From contig NZ_CAUPZS010000001.1 of the NCBI RefSeq assembly GCF_963515715.1, positions 309,559 to 373,558 on the forward strand: a stretch of DNA of 64,000 nucleotides, in the 5' to 3' direction. This document shows, one piece after another, positions 8,915 through 17,960 of this stretch. The notes under the pieces were generated by a model, which saw only the letters and a program-made list of their open reading frames with translations, was not told the origin of the DNA and searched no databases. How positions within the stretch are numbered: the first letter of the stretch is position 1; each line of letters begins with the position of its first letter. A program made the translations under genes and the position numbers. This DNA comes from Clostridium_AW sp963515715. Its GTDB lineage: Bacteria; Bacillota; Clostridia; Clostridiales; Clostridiaceae.

Positions 8915-9259
8915 CTATAAATTATTTATTTCATTTACAATTTCATTTATGTTTTGTGATACATTTATGTCACTACAAGATTTTTCTATTTCTCTTAATC
9001 TGTCTAAAATAATTTCTTTACTCAATTTAATTTTATTAAATTTTTCCATTAATTTGAGTTTGTTTTCGTATTGATTTAATATTTTATTGCATCTTTTTAT
9101 TAAATCATATATAGCTTGCCTGCTGGTATTTGTATGCTCCGATATTTCAGCAAGAGAAAAATCTTCATTGTAATAAAGATTCATAATATCTCTTTGCTTT
9201 TCTGTGAGCATAGAACCATAAAAATCCAATAACATTGAAATTTCAATTCTTTCATCCAT
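8915..9259 (-). CDS. ylxM: SRP-associated HTH protein YlxM (UPF0122)
   Basis: A 114-residue protein with a sigma-factor-like helix-turn-helix: MDERIEISMLLDFYG, LTEKQRDIMNLYYNEDFSLA, EISEHTNTSRQAIYDLIKR. YlxM binds SRP components and modulates SRP function in streptococci. By comparison with family N-termini the start should be ATG 9259, but that ATG has no Shine-Dalgarno site. The only good site (AAAAGGAG) serves an out-of-frame three-codon ORF at 9282-9271, 12 nt upstream. An in-frame TTG at 9298 would give 127 residues. Confidence 0.88.
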   Translation of the reverse strand: MDERIEISMLLDFYGSMLTEKQRDIMNLYYNEDFSLAEISEHTNTSRQAIYDLIKRCNKILNQYENKLKLMEKFNKIKLSKEIILDRLREIEKSCSDINVSQNINEIVNEINNL

Positions 9260-9270
9260 GGGAACTGCAG

Positions 9271-9282
9271 TTATATCTGCAT
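9271..9282 (-). promoter_or_regulatory. mini-ORF with the only good RBS before ylxM
   Basis: ATG CAG ATA TAA on the minus strand, preceded by AAAAGGAG with 5-nt spacing. It is out of frame with ylxM and ends 11 nt before the proposed ylxM ATG, an arrangement that would allow reinitiation. Confidence 0.4.
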
Positions 9283-9324
9283 GCTCACTCCTTTTCAATG
9301 TACTAACGAATTATATAATAACAA

Positions 9325-9361
9325 ATAAAAAAAAGACTGTCAAGTACTTTTACTTAACAGC
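9325..9361 (-). terminator. intrinsic terminator after ftsY
   Basis: Minus strand: CTGTTAAGTA pairs with TACTTGACAG (10 bp, one G-U; loop AAAG), followed by a T-rich tract. It separates ftsY from ylxM-ffh. Confidence 0.85.
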
Positions 9362-9374
9362 CATAAAATATTTT

Positions 9375-10286
9375 TTAAAATAATGCTTCTACAAAATCCT
9401 GTGGGTTGAATTCCTGTAAATCTTCAAGGCCTTCGCCCACTCCGATGAGTTTTACCGGAATATCTAAAGCATGTTTAATTGAAATTACTATTCCACCTTT
9501 GGCTGTTCCATCTAATTTAGTCAATATTATTCCATCTATCTTACACACTTCCATGAATTGCTTTGCTTGTTGTACGGCATTTTGCCCTGTAGTTGCATCT
9601 AAAACTAAATAAGTATGTTTAGTTGCATTAGAGTACTCTCTTTCAATTATTCTGTTTATCTTTCCTAATTCATCCATTAAGTTCTTTTTATTATGTAGTC
9701 TTCCTGCAGTATCACAAACCAAAACATCAGTTCCACGGGCTTTAGCTGCCTGAATTCCATCATATACTACGGCTGCTGGATCTGATCCTTCTTGATGTTT
9801 AACTATATCTACACCAGCCCTTCTACTCCATACTTCAAGCTGATCAATAGCTGCAGCTCTAAAAGTATCCCCTGCAACCATTAAAACCTTATATCCTTCA
9901 TTTTTAAGCTTATTGGATATTTTGCCAATTGATGTAGTTTTTCCAACACCATTGACTCCAACAACAAGCATTATCTCAGGAGTTTTTTCAGGTATTATAG
10001 TACCATTTTCTTCGCCTAACATCTCCACTAGAACTTCTTTTAAACATGGTTTTACTTCGCTTACTTCTTTTATTTTGTTTTCTTTAATTTTTTCTTTTAA
10101 TCTATCAATTATTTCTAAGGATGTCTCTACTCCTATATCTGAAGTAATTAATATTTCTTCTAATTCTTCAAATAGCTCTTCATCAATTGTCACATATAAA
10201 TTTAGCATTTCGCTTATTTTATCTGTAAAATTATCTTTAGTCTTTGACAATCCTTCTTTTAGTTTATTAAAAAATCCTCCGAACAT
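9375..10286 (-). CDS. ftsY: SRP receptor FtsY
   Basis: A 303-residue SRP receptor GTPase with a short N-terminal region (no long acidic A domain, as usual in clostridia). G motifs: GVNGVGKTTSIGK, DTFRAAAIDQL, DTAGRLHNK and TKLDGTAKGG. It docks the ribosome-SRP complex at the membrane. Its ATG overlaps the smc stop by one base, so translation is probably coupled to smc. Confidence 0.97.
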   Translation of the reverse strand: MFGGFFNKLKEGLSKTKDNFTDKISEMLNLYVTIDEELFEELEEILITSDIGVETSLEIIDRLKEKIKENKIKEVSEVKPCLKEVLVEMLGEENGTIIPEKTPEIMLVVGVNGVGKTTSIGKISNKLKNEGYKVLMVAGDTFRAAAIDQLEVWSRRAGVDIVKHQEGSDPAAVVYDGIQAAKARGTDVLVCDTAGRLHNKKNLMDELGKINRIIEREYSNATKHTYLVLDATTGQNAVQQAKQFMEVCKIDGIILTKLDGTAKGGIVISIKHALDIPVKLIGVGEGLEDLQEFNPQDFVEALF

Positions 10287-13200
10287 TATACAGCACTCTC
10301 CTTTAAATCTATTGAAATAACCTTTGAAACACCTTTTTCCTCCATAGTAACACCATATAATACATCACTAGCTTCCATAGTTCCTTTTCTATGAGTAATG
10401 ACGATAAATTGAATATTATTAGAAAATTCCCTTAAAAAGTCTGCATATCTTTTAACGTTAGCATCATCTAATGCCGCCTCAATTTCATCTAATATACAAA
10501 AGGGTGTAGGTTTCATTTTAAGTATTGCAAATAATAGAGCAATAGCAGATAAAACTTTTTCACCACCAGACATTAAGTTTATATTTTGAAGTTTTTTACC
10601 CGGTGGCTGGACATTTATCTCAATATTTCCTTTTAATAAGTCCTGTGAAGATAGGATTAAATCTGCACTGCCTCCTTTAAATAATTCTTTAAAGGTTTCA
10701 TCGAATAACTTTCTTAAAATATTGAAATTATCATTAAAAACTTTTTCCATATTGTTTGTCAATTCTTCAATTAGAACCAATAACTCTTCCTTTGCTTTAA
10801 TCAAATCTTCCTTTTGGCCATCTAGAAAAGTAAACTTTTCCTTTATTTCTTTATATTCTTCTATGGCACCTACGTTCACCGTTCCTAAGGAAGATATTTT
10901 ATTTTTTAGTTCAGTTATATTTTTTTTATAACTGGATATATCATGGATATTTTCTTTAAAATCTAATGCTTCATCTAAAGTTAAACCTATTTCTTCATTT
11001 AACTTTAACAATAGATTGTTGTTTTCGCTCTCTAACTTAGCTAAATTAACTTGTAACCTATTGTATTCAGATTCTTTTTTGTTTTTTAAGATATAATTTT
11101 CCTCTAATCTACTATGTATTTCATTTAGCTTTTCTTTAGCTTTTATTATTTCTATTTCTTTATCTTTATAAGTCTCTTCAAGCTCTTTTAACAGTTTATC
11201 AATAGTATTACACATTAATTTATTGTCGTCTATTTTAGCTATGTATTCATTAATATTATTAGTTCCTTTAGTTATATTCTCTTGTAATTGAAAATATTTA
11301 TGGTTTAATTCTTCTATTTCTTTATCTAATCTCACTAATTCCTTTAGTTTCCCAGTTATTATTTCATCTAGTTGAGCTTTTCTTATTTTTTCCTCTGTAA
11401 GTTTATCTTTAAAATTATTTACTTTTTCTTCGCAAATTTTTAATTCACTTTCCATAGTCACTATACTATTTGAATTTTCTTCTTCTTTTGACTTTAGTTC
11501 TGTTAAGTAAGCATTTTTTTCACTTATAGATTTTTCATTTTTTTCTACATCTTCTTTTACTTTTTCTACCTCTGTATTCCACACATTAAGTCTATTTTTT
11601 AATTTTATATTTTCATTTTGTATATTAGATAATTTTTCTTTTAATTTCGCCTCTTCAATATTCTCGCCATATATTAAATCTTTTAAATTCATGCATTCTT
11701 CATCAAGTTTTTTTAGATTTTCCTTATGAATTGTAATTAAATCCTGGGTTTCCTTTATAGATGAAATTAAAGTATTTATATTCTCCTTCATTTCTTCTAT
11801 TTCTCTTTTTCTTCCTATAACACTGGTGTTTTTAGATTTTGAAGCACTTCCACCTGTTAAAGATCCGCCTACATTTATTACTTCTCCAGATAAAGTTACA
11901 ATTTTATAGCTATAATCAGTAACTTTTGCTATATTTAAAGCGCTATCCATGTCATTACATATGATAGTTCTTCCTAAAGCAAATTCTATAGCGTTTTTAA
12001 ATTTACTATCATATTTTAATAACTGACTTCCTATACCTAAGTACCCTTCTATATTAGTGACGTTGTTTTTTAAATTAACACTTCTACCTTTAATAATATT
12101 TAAGGGTAAAAAAGTTGCTCTACCTAGATTGTTTTTCTTTAAATGTTCTATCAATATTCTACTTATTTTTTCATCTGGAGTTATTATATGAGAAATAGAA
12201 GCTCCTAGTGCTATTTCTATAGCAGTTTCGTATTTTTTTTCTACCTCAATTATCTCACCTAAGACAAAAGTATTTCCATAAGCTTCCTTAATTATTCCTT
12301 TACTAATATGGTTCATAATGCTTTTAACAGATCTATTATATCCTTCATAGGAATTTTGAAGATTAGATAGTAAAGTATAATTTGCTTCTAGACCATTATA
12401 CTTATTATTATAAAGTCGTAGCTTATTTTCATCCTCCGATAATAAAGCTTTCAAATTATCCATTTCTCTTTTATATTTTTTAATTAAAGTCTCATACTCC
12501 GAGATTTTATTTCCGATTTTTACTAGTTCTTCATCGATAATTTTTGCAGTATTATTATTTATTTTTAATGAATTTATACTACTCTCATAAGAAGCTTTTA
12601 AATTATCCTTTTTAGTATTTAAAATCTCAATATTATTTTCAATTATTGAGATTTGATTATTAACATTAGAAATGGAACTTAATATCTCAATCTGCTCATT
12701 TTTATATTTTTTTATTTTGGTCAATCCATCTTCAATAGATGAATTTAGATTAATTATTTGAGTTTCATACTCTACAATAGTCCCGTTTAAATTTCTTTGC
12801 TCTTGCTGAAGAGCACTCGCTTTAGTTTCTTCTTCATTTTTATTTTTTTTAATGGTTTGTATTTTTGTTTCCATTGTACCTATTTCTTTTGTTGAACTTT
12901 CAATAAGTATTTTTGTATTACTTATCCTCTCTTGTAGAATATTTATTTCATTTGTCAAAGAATTTTCTTCTTCTTTTTTAAAATAGTATTGGTTTTTTTC
13001 TTTAGAAATTAAATTATCTAATTCTTCTAGTTTTTTATTCCAGTTATTTATATCATTTTTATAATTAAGTTCCTTTGATTCTAATAAATTTAGTTCTTCT
13101 TTAAATTTATTTGTATTAGACAATAGACTGTCAATTTCCTTAGTGACAGTATCTAAGCTGTGCATTATTATATTTATCTCTTTAGATTTTAATTCATTAC

Positions 13201-13855
13201 TTAAAGTTAAAAAAGTTTTAGCTTTTTCACTTTCTATTTTCAATGGATCTAATCTTTCTTCATAGGTAGATAATATATCTTTTATTCTAGTTAAATTTAC
13301 TTCTGTACTCTCTAGTTTTTTTTCTCCTTCTTCTTTCCTTTTTTTAAATTTTACTATGCCAGCTGCTTCTTCTAATAAAGATCTTCTTTCTTCTGGTTTT
13401 CCACTTAATATAGCATCTATTTTACCTTGTCCTATAATTGAATATCCTTCTTTACCTATACCTGTATCCATAAAAAGTTCTTGTATATCTTTTAATCTAC
13501 ATTGAGTATTATTTATATAGTATTCGCTGTCACCAGAACGATATATTCTTCTAGATACCGTTACATCATTATACTCTAAAGGCAATTCACCGCTAGAATT
13601 ATCTAAAGTTAGGGAGACTTGCGCTAAACCTAAAGGTTTTCTAAATTGCGTTCCAGCAAAGATTACATCTTCCATTTTTCCTCCCCTTAAAGTTTTAACG
13701 CTTTGTTCTCCTAAAACCCACCTTATAGCATCAGATATATTACTTTTTCCACTGCCATTAGGTCCAACTATGGCAGTTATACCCTCTTTAAAGTTTAGTT
13801 CCGTTTTATTAATAAAGGATTTAAAGCCTCTAATTTCAATTGATTTTAATTGCAT
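10286..13855 (-). CDS. smc: chromosome partition protein SMC
   Basis: A 1189-residue SMC ATPase that organises and segregates the chromosome with ScpA and ScpB (not in this window). Head N: IRGFKSFINKTEL and GPNGSGKSNISDAIRW. Long coiled coils flank the hinge (about residues 500-680, with SLTGGSASKSK at its exit). Head C: LMSGGEKVLSAIALLFAIL signature and FCILDEIEAALDDANV Walker B. Length and architecture are those of a complete SMC. It precedes ftsY, the usual smc-ftsY pairing. Confidence 0.97.
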   Translation of the reverse strand: MQLKSIEIRGFKSFINKTELNFKEGITAIVGPNGSGKSNISDAIRWVLGEQSVKTLRGGKMEDVIFAGTQFRKPLGLAQVSLTLDNSSGELPLEYNDVTVSRRIYRSGDSEYYINNTQCRLKDIQELFMDTGIGKEGYSIIGQGKIDAILSGKPEERRSLLEEAAGIVKFKKRKEEGEKKLESTEVNLTRIKDILSTYEERLDPLKIESEKAKTFLTLSNELKSKEINIIMHSLDTVTKEIDSLLSNTNKFKEELNLLESKELNYKNDINNWNKKLEELDNLISKEKNQYYFKKEEENSLTNEINILQERISNTKILIESSTKEIGTMETKIQTIKKNKNEEETKASALQQEQRNLNGTIVEYETQIINLNSSIEDGLTKIKKYKNEQIEILSSISNVNNQISIIENNIEILNTKKDNLKASYESSINSLKINNNTAKIIDEELVKIGNKISEYETLIKKYKREMDNLKALLSEDENKLRLYNNKYNGLEANYTLLSNLQNSYEGYNRSVKSIMNHISKGIIKEAYGNTFVLGEIIEVEKKYETAIEIALGASISHIITPDEKISRILIEHLKKNNLGRATFLPLNIIKGRSVNLKNNVTNIEGYLGIGSQLLKYDSKFKNAIEFALGRTIICNDMDSALNIAKVTDYSYKIVTLSGEVINVGGSLTGGSASKSKNTSVIGRKREIEEMKENINTLISSIKETQDLITIHKENLKKLDEECMNLKDLIYGENIEEAKLKEKLSNIQNENIKLKNRLNVWNTEVEKVKEDVEKNEKSISEKNAYLTELKSKEEENSNSIVTMESELKICEEKVNNFKDKLTEEKIRKAQLDEIITGKLKELVRLDKEIEELNHKYFQLQENITKGTNNINEYIAKIDDNKLMCNTIDKLLKELEETYKDKEIEIIKAKEKLNEIHSRLEENYILKNKKESEYNRLQVNLAKLESENNNLLLKLNEEIGLTLDEALDFKENIHDISSYKKNITELKNKISSLGTVNVGAIEEYKEIKEKFTFLDGQKEDLIKAKEELLVLIEELTNNMEKVFNDNFNILRKLFDETFKELFKGGSADLILSSQDLLKGNIEINVQPPGKKLQNINLMSGGEKVLSAIALLFAILKMKPTPFCILDEIEAALDDANVKRYADFLREFSNNIQFIVITHRKGTMEASDVLYGVTMEEKGVSKVISIDLKESAV

Positions 13856-13870
13856 ACTGTCACTCTCTCC

Positions 13871-13969
13871 CTATCTTATCAACATAGTAGGAACTAGGCT
13901 TAAAATAAATGAAGCTAAAAGTATATAAACCATTATCTTTTGAATTTTTTCTCTTTTATGTTTTTTCAT
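13871..13969 (-). CDS. small single-pass membrane protein (32 aa) before smc
   Basis: This ORF starts MKKHKREKIQKIMVYILLAS and ends PTMLIR before a TAG. A basic, positively charged N-terminus leads into one hydrophobic segment (about residues 13-30). GAGGTGAG lies upstream of the ATG, and the stop is 15 nt before smc, so it is probably co-transcribed with smc-ftsY. Layout resembles tiny Firmicutes proteins of the DUF4044/Prli42 type (basic N-tail plus one helix), but I cannot confirm membership. Confidence 0.65.
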   Translation of the reverse strand: MKKHKREKIQKIMVYILLASFILSLVPTMLIR

Positions 13970-14045
13970 TTAACTCACCTCAGATGTATTTCATTTAACA
14001 TTATATAAGTTTATAATATACTCACAAAAATATCAATCCAAAAAT

Positions 14046-14072
14046 AAAAACCATGCTGTAGCACGGTTTTTA
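14046..14072 (-). terminator. intrinsic terminator after spoVS
   Basis: Minus strand: AAAACCGTGCT pairs with AGCATGGTTTT (one G-U) followed by a T-rich stretch. It lies about 20 nt after the spoVS stop. Confidence 0.85.
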
Positions 14073-14091
14073 CTTTATATACATATATAAA

Positions 14092-14352
14092 TTATCTTGG
14101 TTCTACTATAAATTTAATAGCTGTTCTCTCTTCCCCTTCGATACTAACTTCTGAAAATGCCGGTACAACTACTAAATCGATTCCATTTGGTGCTACAAAT
14201 CCCCTTGTTATTGCAATTGCTTTTACTGCTTGGTTTACAGCACCTGCGCCTACAGCTTGAATTTCAGCAAAACTCTTTTCTTTAATAGCTGCAGCCAATG
14301 CACCTGCTACTGATTTTGGTTCTGATTGAGCTGATACCTTTAATATTTCCAT
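14092..14352 (-). CDS. spoVS: stage V sporulation protein S
   Basis: An 86-residue Alba-like protein that is highly conserved in spore formers. It reads MEILKVSAQSEPKSVAGALA at the start and contains VGAGAVNQAVKAIAITRGF and the C-terminal IKFIVEPR. In Bacillus it acts in septation and spore coat assembly. GGGGAGGAG precedes the ATG. It stands alone with its own terminator. Confidence 0.96.
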   Translation of the reverse strand: MEILKVSAQSEPKSVAGALAAAIKEKSFAEIQAVGAGAVNQAVKAIAITRGFVAPNGIDLVVVPAFSEVSIEGEERTAIKFIVEPR

Positions 14353-14432
14353 AGATAACTCCTCCCCATAAATACATTAAAAATTAAGTACAATGTTATT
14401 TTATATAATTTATATATTCTATAGTATTTATT

Positions 14433-15521
14433 CTATAAATTTCTAAAATTTCCTTCTTTATATTTTTGCCAAATATATGTACTAATCGACAGGCTATGTT
14501 CTTCGCCGTTCAACCATATTTTTAGCATATCTTTGTTTAAGTTTTCATCTGCTATTACTTTTATTACAGGGAGGTTTAATTTATTTAGCATGTTTTTATA
14601 ATATTGCTTTTTATTACTATATAATTTAGATAAAACTTTATTGTTTATAGCTATCTTTATTGAAAGGGCTTTTTTATTTAATAAAAATTCATATATCATA
14701 TCGTTAAGTATACTGCTTTCTACTAATTCTCTAAAGGCAGGATGGAAAGGTCCTTCTACTATCTCTTTTCCAACATTTATTTCTTCTGTAGGCTGTAATC
14801 CAACTCTTATAACATTAATTCCATTAGCTACTAGCATTATATATATAATCTTAGATATTTCTACCCCTTCTCCTAGGGTATATGGTACGTAGGTTTTATT
14901 CCTGTACATAACTTCCATAGGAGTGTCTTTAACTACAAGTGAAGGATAAATTCTACATAAATCTGGTTTCAAATTTATTATTTTTTCCGTAGTTTCTATG
15001 TCTTTTTTAAAGTTATCCATTGGAAGCCCTAGCATAATTTGATGCCCTAATGTAAATCCATACTCTTTTATAAGTTGAGAGGCTCTTATTACATCTTTTT
15101 CTGTATGTCCTCGTCCTGAATGTTTTAACACTTCATCATCCATAGACTGAACACCTAATTCAATAATATCTACACCATAGCTTTTTAAGTTGTCCAATAT
15201 AGTATTATCTATATAATCTGGTCTAGTTGATAGTCTTATGTATCGTATACGTCCAGCATCTTTATATCTTTTAGCTACACTTAACAACTTCCTCTGCTTA
15301 TTAATATCTATAGCTGTAAAAGTACCTCCAAAGAAAGAAACCTCGATAATTGAATTGTTATTATCTATAGTATTTAGATATGTATTTATAGTATCTTCAG
15401 CATATTTTTCGTCTACCTTAATTACATTACCAGTTATAGCATCTTGGTTGCAAAACACACAATTATGTGGACAGCCTTCGTGAGGCACGAAAATAGGAAT
15501 TATATAATGTTTTTTATTCAT
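14433..15521 (-). CDS. radical SAM protein (Elp3/coproporphyrinogen-oxidase-like superfamily)
   Basis: A 362-residue radical SAM protein with the cluster motif CPHNCVFC close to the N-terminus (Cys17, Cys21, Cys24), then SFFGGTFTAI, LSTRPDYI and ELGVQSMDDEVL, the SAM-binding pattern of the Elp3/HemN/MiaB group. Members in clostridia sit between rnc and smc, as here. The substrate is unknown; a role in RNA modification would fit the neighbourhood but is only an inference. Its start overlaps the rnc stop by 8 nt. Confidence 0.9.
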   Translation of the reverse strand: MNKKHYIIPIFVPHEGCPHNCVFCNQDAITGNVIKVDEKYAEDTINTYLNTIDNNNSIIEVSFFGGTFTAIDINKQRKLLSVAKRYKDAGRIRYIRLSTRPDYIDNTILDNLKSYGVDIIELGVQSMDDEVLKHSGRGHTEKDVIRASQLIKEYGFTLGHQIMLGLPMDNFKKDIETTEKIINLKPDLCRIYPSLVVKDTPMEVMYRNKTYVPYTLGEGVEISKIIYIMLVANGINVIRVGLQPTEEINVGKEIVEGPFHPAFRELVESSILNDMIYEFLLNKKALSIKIAINNKVLSKLYSNKKQYYKNMLNKLNLPVIKVIADENLNKDMLKIWLNGEEHSLSISTYIWQKYKEGNFRNL

Positions 15522-16215
15522 TTTTCTCCTCCATGTTCTTTACTGCTTCTTTAGCTGCGTTTTGTTCAGCTTCTTTTTTGCTATAACCAGTACCTGCTCC
15601 TAATATTTTATCTTCAATCATTACTTCTGTATAAAACTTTCGTCTATGTGGAGGTCCCTCATATTTTACTAAATTATAATTTATATTAATCTCACCATTT
15701 TCCTGTAATTTTTCTTGAAGCTTAGTTTTATAATCTAATACTATTTCATCACTCATCGCTCTATCAATTATGACTCTAAAATTAGATAGTATAAAAGGTT
15801 TTATAAAATCTATGCCTCTATCCAAATAAATAGCAGCTATTATAGCTTCAACACAATCAGCTAAAATTGATACTCTCTCTCTCCCACCTGTTAACTCTTC
15901 GCCTCTACTCATGTTTATGTATCTACCTAATTGCCATTTTTGAGCAATATCAAACAGTGAATTTTCACAAACTATCAAAGCTCTTTTTCTAGATAGTTCT
16001 CCCTCAGATTTATCTAGATAATTGATATATAGATATTCTGTAATTACCAACTGTAATACAGAGTCTCCAAGAAACTCTAATCGTTCATTAAACTCAATGT
16101 TTTTCTTTTGATTTGCATAGGAGCTATGAGTTATAGCGGTAAAAAGTAAATCTTCATTTTTAAATATAACTCCTAATTTATATTCTATTTCTTTAACTTG
16201 TCTTCTTTTGTCCAT
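15514..16215 (-). CDS. rnc: ribonuclease III
   Basis: A 233-residue endonuclease for double-stranded RNA (rRNA processing, mRNA decay). The catalytic signature ERLEFLGDSVLQLVITEYL is near residue 42, the second acidic set is in LADCVEAIIAAIYLD, and a C-terminal dsRBD ends with GYSKKEAEQNAAKEAVKNM. AAGGAG is 11 nt before the ATG. Confidence 0.97.
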   Translation of the reverse strand: MDKRRQVKEIEYKLGVIFKNEDLLFTAITHSSYANQKKNIEFNERLEFLGDSVLQLVITEYLYINYLDKSEGELSRKRALIVCENSLFDIAQKWQLGRYINMSRGEELTGGRERVSILADCVEAIIAAIYLDRGIDFIKPFILSNFRVIIDRAMSDEIVLDYKTKLQEKLQENGEININYNLVKYEGPPHRRKFYTEVMIEDKILGAGTGYSKKEAEQNAAKEAVKNMEEKNE

Positions 16216-16313
16216 ATTTAACTTAACTCCTTTTCCAGAGTTTATTATTCAATTTGACATATTATTAATAATTTATGGCTAATTCAATAATAAACTAATA
16301 ACCAAATATAAAT

Positions 16314-16337
16314 TTAAAGCCCCGTTTAATACGGGGA
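16314..16337 (-). terminator. putative terminator after acpP
   Basis: CCCCGT and ACGGGG form a 6-bp G+C stem with a 5-nt loop just after the acpP stop. The following tract on the minus strand (CTTTAAATTT) is only moderately T-rich. Confidence 0.6.
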
Positions 16338-16343
16338 CTTTAA

Positions 16344-16577
16344 TTACTCTTCAACATTAGCCTTTATGTAATCTACCACATCGCCAACTGTGGAAATTTT
16401 TTCAGCCTCTTCATCTGGTATTTCTAAATCAAATTCAGTTTCTAATGCCATTATTAATTCAACAACATCTAGTGAATCTGCTCCTAAATCATCTATAAAT
16501 GAAGATTCCATTGTAATTTCTTCTGAGTCTATTCCTAATTGTTCAGAAATTATATTTTTAACTTTTTTAAATATCAT
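16344..16577 (-). CDS. acpP: acyl carrier protein
   Basis: A 77-residue ACP of type II fatty acid synthesis. The phosphopantetheine attachment serine is in DLGADSLDVVELIMALE near residue 38. The start is ATG 16577, with GGAGGTGA at proper distance; the GTG at 16586 is inside that site. It follows plsX after 39 nt, as expected for lipid synthesis genes. Confidence 0.96.
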   Translation of the reverse strand: MIFKKVKNIISEQLGIDSEEITMESSFIDDLGADSLDVVELIMALETEFDLEIPDEEAEKISTVGDVVDYIKANVEE

Positions 16578-16616
16578 TAATTTCACCTCCCCGAAAAATC
16601 ATATATTTAGATAATA

Positions 16617-17645
16617 TTACATAATATCCATAGCGTCAATATTTTGGATATCATTTGACTTTATAATTTCTTCTTTAATATTACTTATGATGTTATTATT
16701 ATGGAAAATTATACATTGTTTTATTGCGTTTTTAAAAGCTAAACTATCAGAAGAGCCATGAGCTTTAATACATATTCCATCTACGCCTAAAAAAGCTGCT
16801 CCTCCATATTCTTTGTAATTAAATTTTTTCTTTATGTTTTTAAAGGCTGGTTTTAATAATAGTCCGCCAACTTTACCCAAAGTTGAACTTGTTATTTCAT
16901 TTTTTATAACATCGAATAAAGTAGCAGCAGTGCCCTCAAACATTTTTAGAACAGTATTGCCAGTAAATCCATCACAAACTAAAACATTTACATCTCCTTT
17001 AGGAATCTCTCTAGGTTCTATATTGCCCACAAAATTCAATCTTGATTCCTTAAGTAATGGATAAGTAGCTTTTGTGAGTTCATTTCCTTTTTCTTCTTCT
17101 GTTCCTATGTTTATTAAACCAACTGATGGATTTTCAACTTTTAAAATCTTTTCAAAGTATATTTTGCCCATTAATGCAAACTGAAGTAAGTTCTTAGGTT
17201 TACACTCTGCGTTAGCCCCTACATCTATAACCATGAAAGGAGCATTTTTACCAGGCATAACAGGCGCTAATGCAGGCCTATCGATTCCTTTTATTCTTCC
17301 TACTATAAAAAGTGATCCTGCCATAAAAGCTCCTGTGCTTCCAGCAGAAATAATGCCGTCTGCCTTCTTTTCTTTAACTAAATTTAATGCTTTAACTAAG
17401 CTTGAATCTTTTTTTCTCCTAATAGCCATAACGGGAGATTCATTTGGATCTATAACTTCTTTAGCATCTATGACTGATATTTTATTTGTGTCGTATTTAT
17501 ATTTATGTAACTCTTTAAGAATTAATTCTTCATTTCCTGTAATTATTATTTTTATGTCTTCAAATTCCGTTATAGCTTCAACGCAACCTGCAACAACTTC
17601 CTTCGGTGCAAAATCTCCTCCCATGCCATCCACTGCAATTATCAT
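16617..17645 (-). CDS. plsX: phosphate acyltransferase PlsX
   Basis: A 342-residue enzyme making acyl-phosphate from acyl-ACP at the first step of phospholipid synthesis. Family sequences are visible: IAVDGMGGDFAPKEVVAGC, DPNESPVMAIRRKKDSSL, ISAGSTGAFMAGSL, LINIGTEEEKGNEL and GFTGNTVLKMFEG. A good promoter lies 47-75 nt upstream. PlsY, which uses the acyl-phosphate, is not in the window. Confidence 0.97.
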   Translation of the reverse strand: MIIAVDGMGGDFAPKEVVAGCVEAITEFEDIKIIITGNEELILKELHKYKYDTNKISVIDAKEVIDPNESPVMAIRRKKDSSLVKALNLVKEKKADGIISAGSTGAFMAGSLFIVGRIKGIDRPALAPVMPGKNAPFMVIDVGANAECKPKNLLQFALMGKIYFEKILKVENPSVGLINIGTEEEKGNELTKATYPLLKESRLNFVGNIEPREIPKGDVNVLVCDGFTGNTVLKMFEGTAATLFDVIKNEITSSTLGKVGGLLLKPAFKNIKKKFNYKEYGGAAFLGVDGICIKAHGSSDSLAFKNAIKQCIIFHNNNIISNIKEEIIKSNDIQNIDAMDIM

Positions 17646-17691
17646 AAAGGTTCACATCCTTTCAAAAGAAATCATGCTTCTCTAGGTCAAA

Positions 17692-17720
17692 ATTATATAT
17701 CAAAAATTTAGTAATTACAA
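17692..17720 (-). promoter_or_regulatory. sigma-A-type promoter of plsX-acpP
   Basis: Minus strand: TTGTAA, 17-nt spacer, TATAAT, lying just after the rpmF terminator and before plsX. Confidence 0.7.
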
Positions 17721-17742
17721 TACAAAATAATTTAAAAAAATA

Positions 17743-17766
17743 AAAGAAAGTCCAAAGACTTTCTTT
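17743..17766 (-). terminator. intrinsic terminator after rpmF
   Basis: AAAGAAAGTC / GACTTTCTTT, a 10-bp perfect stem with 4-nt loop, followed by a T tract on the minus strand. It overlaps the rpmF stop codon. Confidence 0.85.
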
Positions 17767-17947
17767 ATTTTTCAGTTGAAACAACTTCTTTACCTTTATA
17801 ATATCCACAGCTTTTACATATTCTATGTGCAAGCTTCATTTCGTGACACTGAGGACATTCTACTATTCCTGGTGCACTTAATTTGAAAGTTTGAGCTCTT
17901 CTTGAATCTCTTTTAGATTTTGAAGTTTTTCTCGCTGGATTTCCCAC
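17765..17947 (-). CDS. rpmF: 50S ribosomal protein L32
   Basis: A 60-residue L32 with GNPARKTSKSKRDSRRAQTF and a zinc ribbon CPQC...CKSC. The start is GTG at 17947, 8 nt after AAGGAGG; an earlier in-frame GTG at 17956 overlaps the ribosome binding site. It follows yceD after 13 nt; the yceD-rpmF pair is conserved widely in bacteria. Confidence 0.95.
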   Translation of the reverse strand: MGNPARKTSKSKRDSRRAQTFKLSAPGIVECPQCHEMKLAHRICKSCGYYKGKEVVSTEK

Positions 17948-17960
17948 AGTAAACACCTCC

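Noticed and set aside
9913..10320. 135-codon plus-strand frame
   Set aside because: Shadow of ftsY/smc; no family-like sequence.
17233..17685. 150-codon plus-strand frame
   Set aside because: Shadow of plsX.
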